A stretch of 64,000 nucleotides of DNA, from the NCBI RefSeq assembly GCF_030730865.1, contig NZ_JAVALZ010000001.1, positions 992,001 to 1,056,000 on the forward strand. Reading direction: 5' to 3'. Position numbers and translations under genes: made by a program. Below the pieces are notes generated by a model. It worked only from the letters and a program-made list of their open reading frames with translations. It was not told where the DNA came from and made no database searches. Source of the DNA: Uliginosibacterium sp. 31-16. Lineage in GTDB: Bacteria; Pseudomonadota; Gammaproteobacteria; Burkholderiales; Rhodocyclaceae. Positions 62,120 to 64,000 of the stretch are shown piece after piece (position 1 is the first letter of the stretch; every line of letters starts with the position of its first letter).

Positions 62120-62635
62120 ATGAGCACCCGCGATTCCCGCCACCTGGCACAGACGCTCGCCACCGCCGCCGCGGCCTACCAGACCAGCGCCGTCATCCCG
62201 CATTGCCCCAGTTGCGCCGCGCCCTGCTGCAAGCTCGACAAGCTCGTCCTCGAACTGGACTGGGCGCAGGTCAAGGGCCTGTGGCAGCTCGGCGAATCGC
62301 GCAAGGAGTTCGACAAGCGCCTGGCAGCGGGCAAAGGCCCGATCGAGATCCGCCCGGCCAACGGCCTCTACTACGCCCACAGCAAACCCTGCCCGGCTTT
62401 TGACGCAAGCTGCGGCTGCACGGTCTACACCACGCCGCTCAAACCCGTGGGCTGCAGTGATTTTCCGGTGTACGAAGACGGTGGCGAAATCACCGCCGAC
62501 CTGCGCTGCGAGGCCGTGGATCTGGATGCACTGAAGGCCACGCTGAACAAGGCGCTAGGCCCGGATGCCCGCATCCGCCAGACTGCCGACCGGGATTTCC
62601 CGTTTCTCGTCACGCTGTCGGTGAAGCGCTATTGA
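62120..62635 (+). CDS. YkgJ-like cysteine-cluster protein
   Basis: 171 residues from the ATG at 62120 (MSTRDSRHLAQTLA); an ATG 13 codons upstream (62081) is the alternative, and neither has a clear ribosome site. The metal-cluster cysteines are in CPSCAAPCCK near the N-terminus and in CPAFDASCGCTVY and PVGCSDFPVY. This C-x2-C-x3-CC ... C-x6-C-x-C ... C spacing fits the zinc/iron-chelating YkgJ (CxxCxxCC) family. Function unknown; an iron-sulfur or zinc site is likely. Confidence 0.82.
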   Translation: MSTRDSRHLAQTLATAAAAYQTSAVIPHCPSCAAPCCKLDKLVLELDWAQVKGLWQLGESRKEFDKRLAAGKGPIEIRPANGLYYAHSKPCPAFDASCGCTVYTTPLKPVGCSDFPVYEDGGEITADLRCEAVDLDALKATLNKALGPDARIRQTADRDFPFLVTLSVKRY

Positions 62636-62650
62636 TCCGGCCTGGCGAAG

Positions 62651-62771
62651 TTTGAAGTCCGTTCGGCCCGAGTGCGCCCGCAGGGCGTGTATCGAGGGCG
62701 GGGCCAAGCCTCGATACAGCCGGCGTTGCCGGCCACTCGGCACGAACGGTTTTGGGGGCACAAAGTTCAAA
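62651..62771. repeat. Cloverleaf-forming intergenic palindromic element
   Basis: Nested complementary arms: TTTGAA (62651) with TTCAAA (62766); CCGTTCG (62659) with CGAACGG (62743); CCGAGTG (62668) with CACTCGG (62734). Inside these sit three hairpins: CGCCC-GCA-GGGCG (62675-62687), TGTATCGAGG-N11-CCTCGATACA (62688-62718) and GCCGGC-GTT-GCCGGC (62719-62733). Together they make a four-way junction with no unpaired linker between arms. Not a tRNA (arm lengths and conserved bases do not fit). It looks like a MITE- or REP-like intergenic repeat. Confidence 0.85.
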
Positions 62772-62858
62772 CAAAATCGGCCGGATCAATAGGTATCGGT
62801 AAGAGTCCGCATGTGCAGTGCGCTCCCTGCCAAGACTGTTTCAAGCCAGAATCCCGCC

Positions 62859-63788
62859 ATGCCCATACCACCACGCAAAGTCATCATGTCGCTGAGCATC
62901 CTGCTGGTCCTGACCCTGGTCGCCGCGGTCCTGTTCTTTCGCTCTGCGCCGCAGACGCCGGAACAGGCCGCGCAGCAAACGCAGGCACCCGGCATTCCGG
63001 CTGAATGGCCGCAGATTCAAGCCCTGCTTGAGCAGAACGCCCTGCCGGCCATCCACATCAAACTGCTCGACGAGAAACCGGTACGCGCCTATCAGTCAAA
63101 GTTTGGCGGTCAAGCCTGGTGGCCGGCAGGCAAACCATATCCGACCGGCAAGAATGGCCAGCCACTGGTGTTTCTGGCGCAGATCAATTTTTCAGAGCTG
63201 AACGGCCAGCTCGTCGACTACCCGGCCACGGGGCTGCTGCAATTCTTCATCGGCAGTGATGATCTGTATGGCATGGATTTCATCGACAAATCGCTCCCGC
63301 TCGAACGCTATCTCACGATGAAAAAGAACTTCGCCGTGATCTATCACCGCGAAGTTGATGCGTCCGCCCCCACCCGATCTGCTCCGCTCCTTGCGACAAG
63401 TGCGGATGATCTCCTGCCGCACCGGGGCGAAACTGCCATTACCCTCTCGCTGGGTCGCGATATCGCCAACCCTGCGGACTACCGCTTCAGGAAAATTCTG
63501 GCGCCATTGGGCGACCTGAGCGAAGCCGCCGACGAATACGCCTTCGAAACGCTCGGCCAGTCACCGAGCCACAAACTCGGCGGTTACGCCGCCTTCACCC
63601 AGGAAGACCCGCGTGGCTATGAAGGCAAGAGCGAAGAATGGCTGCTGCTATTCCAGATGGACACCGACTCCAACGAACGCTTCGAGATTATGTGGGGCGA
63701 CGTAGGCATCGCGAATTTCTTCATCCGCAGAGCAGATCTGAAGGCGCTCGATTTTGACAAGGTCTGGTACAACTGGGATTGCCACTGA
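62859..63788 (+). CDS. YwqG-like (DUF1963) protein with N-terminal membrane anchor
   Basis: 309 residues from the ATG at 62859 (MPIPPRKVIMSLSILLVLTL). One N-terminal membrane helix is followed by a Gln/Pro-rich linker and a DUF1963/YwqG-type domain: FGGQAWWPAGKPYPTGKNGQ, FLAQINFSELNGQLVDYPAT-GLLQFFIGSDDLYGMDF, HKLGGYAAFTQEDPRGYE, LLLFQMDTD, MWGDVGIANFFIRRADLKAL. Relatives are usually cytoplasmic; the anchor here suggests a periplasmic domain. The biochemical role of the family is unknown. Confidence 0.85.
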   Translation: MPIPPRKVIMSLSILLVLTLVAAVLFFRSAPQTPEQAAQQTQAPGIPAEWPQIQALLEQNALPAIHIKLLDEKPVRAYQSKFGGQAWWPAGKPYPTGKNGQPLVFLAQINFSELNGQLVDYPATGLLQFFIGSDDLYGMDFIDKSLPLERYLTMKKNFAVIYHREVDASAPTRSAPLLATSADDLLPHRGETAITLSLGRDIANPADYRFRKILAPLGDLSEAADEYAFETLGQSPSHKLGGYAAFTQEDPRGYEGKSEEWLLLFQMDTDSNERFEIMWGDVGIANFFIRRADLKALDFDKVWYNWDCH

Positions 63789-63872
63789 TCTCCCCCGGCA
63801 TTCGTGATCGCCTCCTTGCTCTGCGCGGGAGCGTGTGGCGGAGAGTTATCCGCGCGGGTCAAATGATCCGGT

Positions 63873-64000
63873 TCAGGCTTCGCCCTGCCTGAGCCAGGGA
63901 TAGAACTGGCGGTCGGCCTGCAGCATGTGATTGGCGACGACTTCGACAACCACGAAGCGTGCCAGGCGCAGGGCGTGGCCGGCTTCCGGAGTCTGCTCAA
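63873..64000 (-). CDS. C-terminal end of a probable hemerythrin-like protein (partial)
   Basis: A minus-strand frame enters from the right edge and stops at 63873 (TGA). The 42 visible residues contain LRLARFVVVEVVANHMLQAD and RQFYPWLRQGEA. The H-x4-D (HMLQAD) near the end followed by an aromatic-rich tail matches the last iron-binding helix of hemerythrin-like proteins. The other ligands would lie beyond the window, so this is a moderate call. Confidence 0.5.
   Translation of the reverse strand, partial: EQTPEAGHALRLARFVVVEVVANHMLQADRQFYPWLRQGEA

Noticed and set aside
62651-62771. Cloverleaf element as a tRNA gene
   Set aside because: Stem lengths (14/5/10/6) and absence of the conserved T-loop and anticodon-loop bases exclude a tRNA.

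Overview
The window is a gene-dense, GC-rich (about 60% or more, judged by eye) stretch of a proteobacterial chromosome. The gene set points to a betaproteobacterium, possibly Rhodocyclales-like. The supporting evidence is a complete atpIBEFHAGDC operon, DUF1631 and DUF2782 proteins, a CrgA-type LysR regulator beside a MexEF-OprN-like pump, oxygen-dependent hemF, and a class III ribonucleotide reductase. Genus-level assignment is not possible from the sequence alone. No phage, insertion sequence, CRISPR array, rRNA or tRNA was recognised.

Layout. 1-9 kb: a truncated alpha/beta hydrolase, an OsmC-YcaO fusion, an AraC regulator with a small exported cyclophilin-like protein, a LysR regulator divergent from an SDR oxidoreductase, a glutathione S-transferase, a LeuE-type exporter and a Nudix hydrolase. 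9-16 kb: two co-transcribed lipoproteins (a seven-bladed RCC1 propeller on a poly-serine stalk, and a DUF4832-type protein), a LuxR-type regulator and a chemoreceptor. 16-22 kb: a membrane GGDEF-EAL protein with a ruined GGDEF motif, then nrdDG behind a tandem NrdR box and a cobalamin riboswitch. 22-29 kb: the ATP synthase operon on the minus strand with a good sigma70-type promoter. 29-37.5 kb: a phospholipid salvage block with two Aas paralogues, a GlpQ-like diesterase and an LplT-PlsC fusion. 38-44 kb: an MFS exporter, aldo/keto reductase, a small bL12-CTD-like membrane protein, RdgB, DUF1631 and DUF2782 proteins. 44-53 kb: a LysR-controlled RND pump with downstream DUF1993 and MDR genes. 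53-61 kb: hemF, then a LacI regulator divergent from a TRAP transporter operon followed by a GH31 glycosidase. 61-64 kb: YbaK/EbsC editing-like protein, YkgJ-like cysteine-cluster protein, YwqG-like protein and the end of a probable hemerythrin-like gene.

The intergenic DNA is the least conventional part. A family of short palindromic repeats (GAAGA arms around a CCGY-N5-GCGG hairpin, often next to GGCATGCC) recurs in at least nine places, nearly always just 3' of a stop codon. Two copies are about 90% identical over 101 bp and flank the GST gene. A separate element at 62.65-62.77 kb folds on paper into a four-way cloverleaf. nrdDG carries two stacked regulatory devices, which makes it the clearest regulatory finding.
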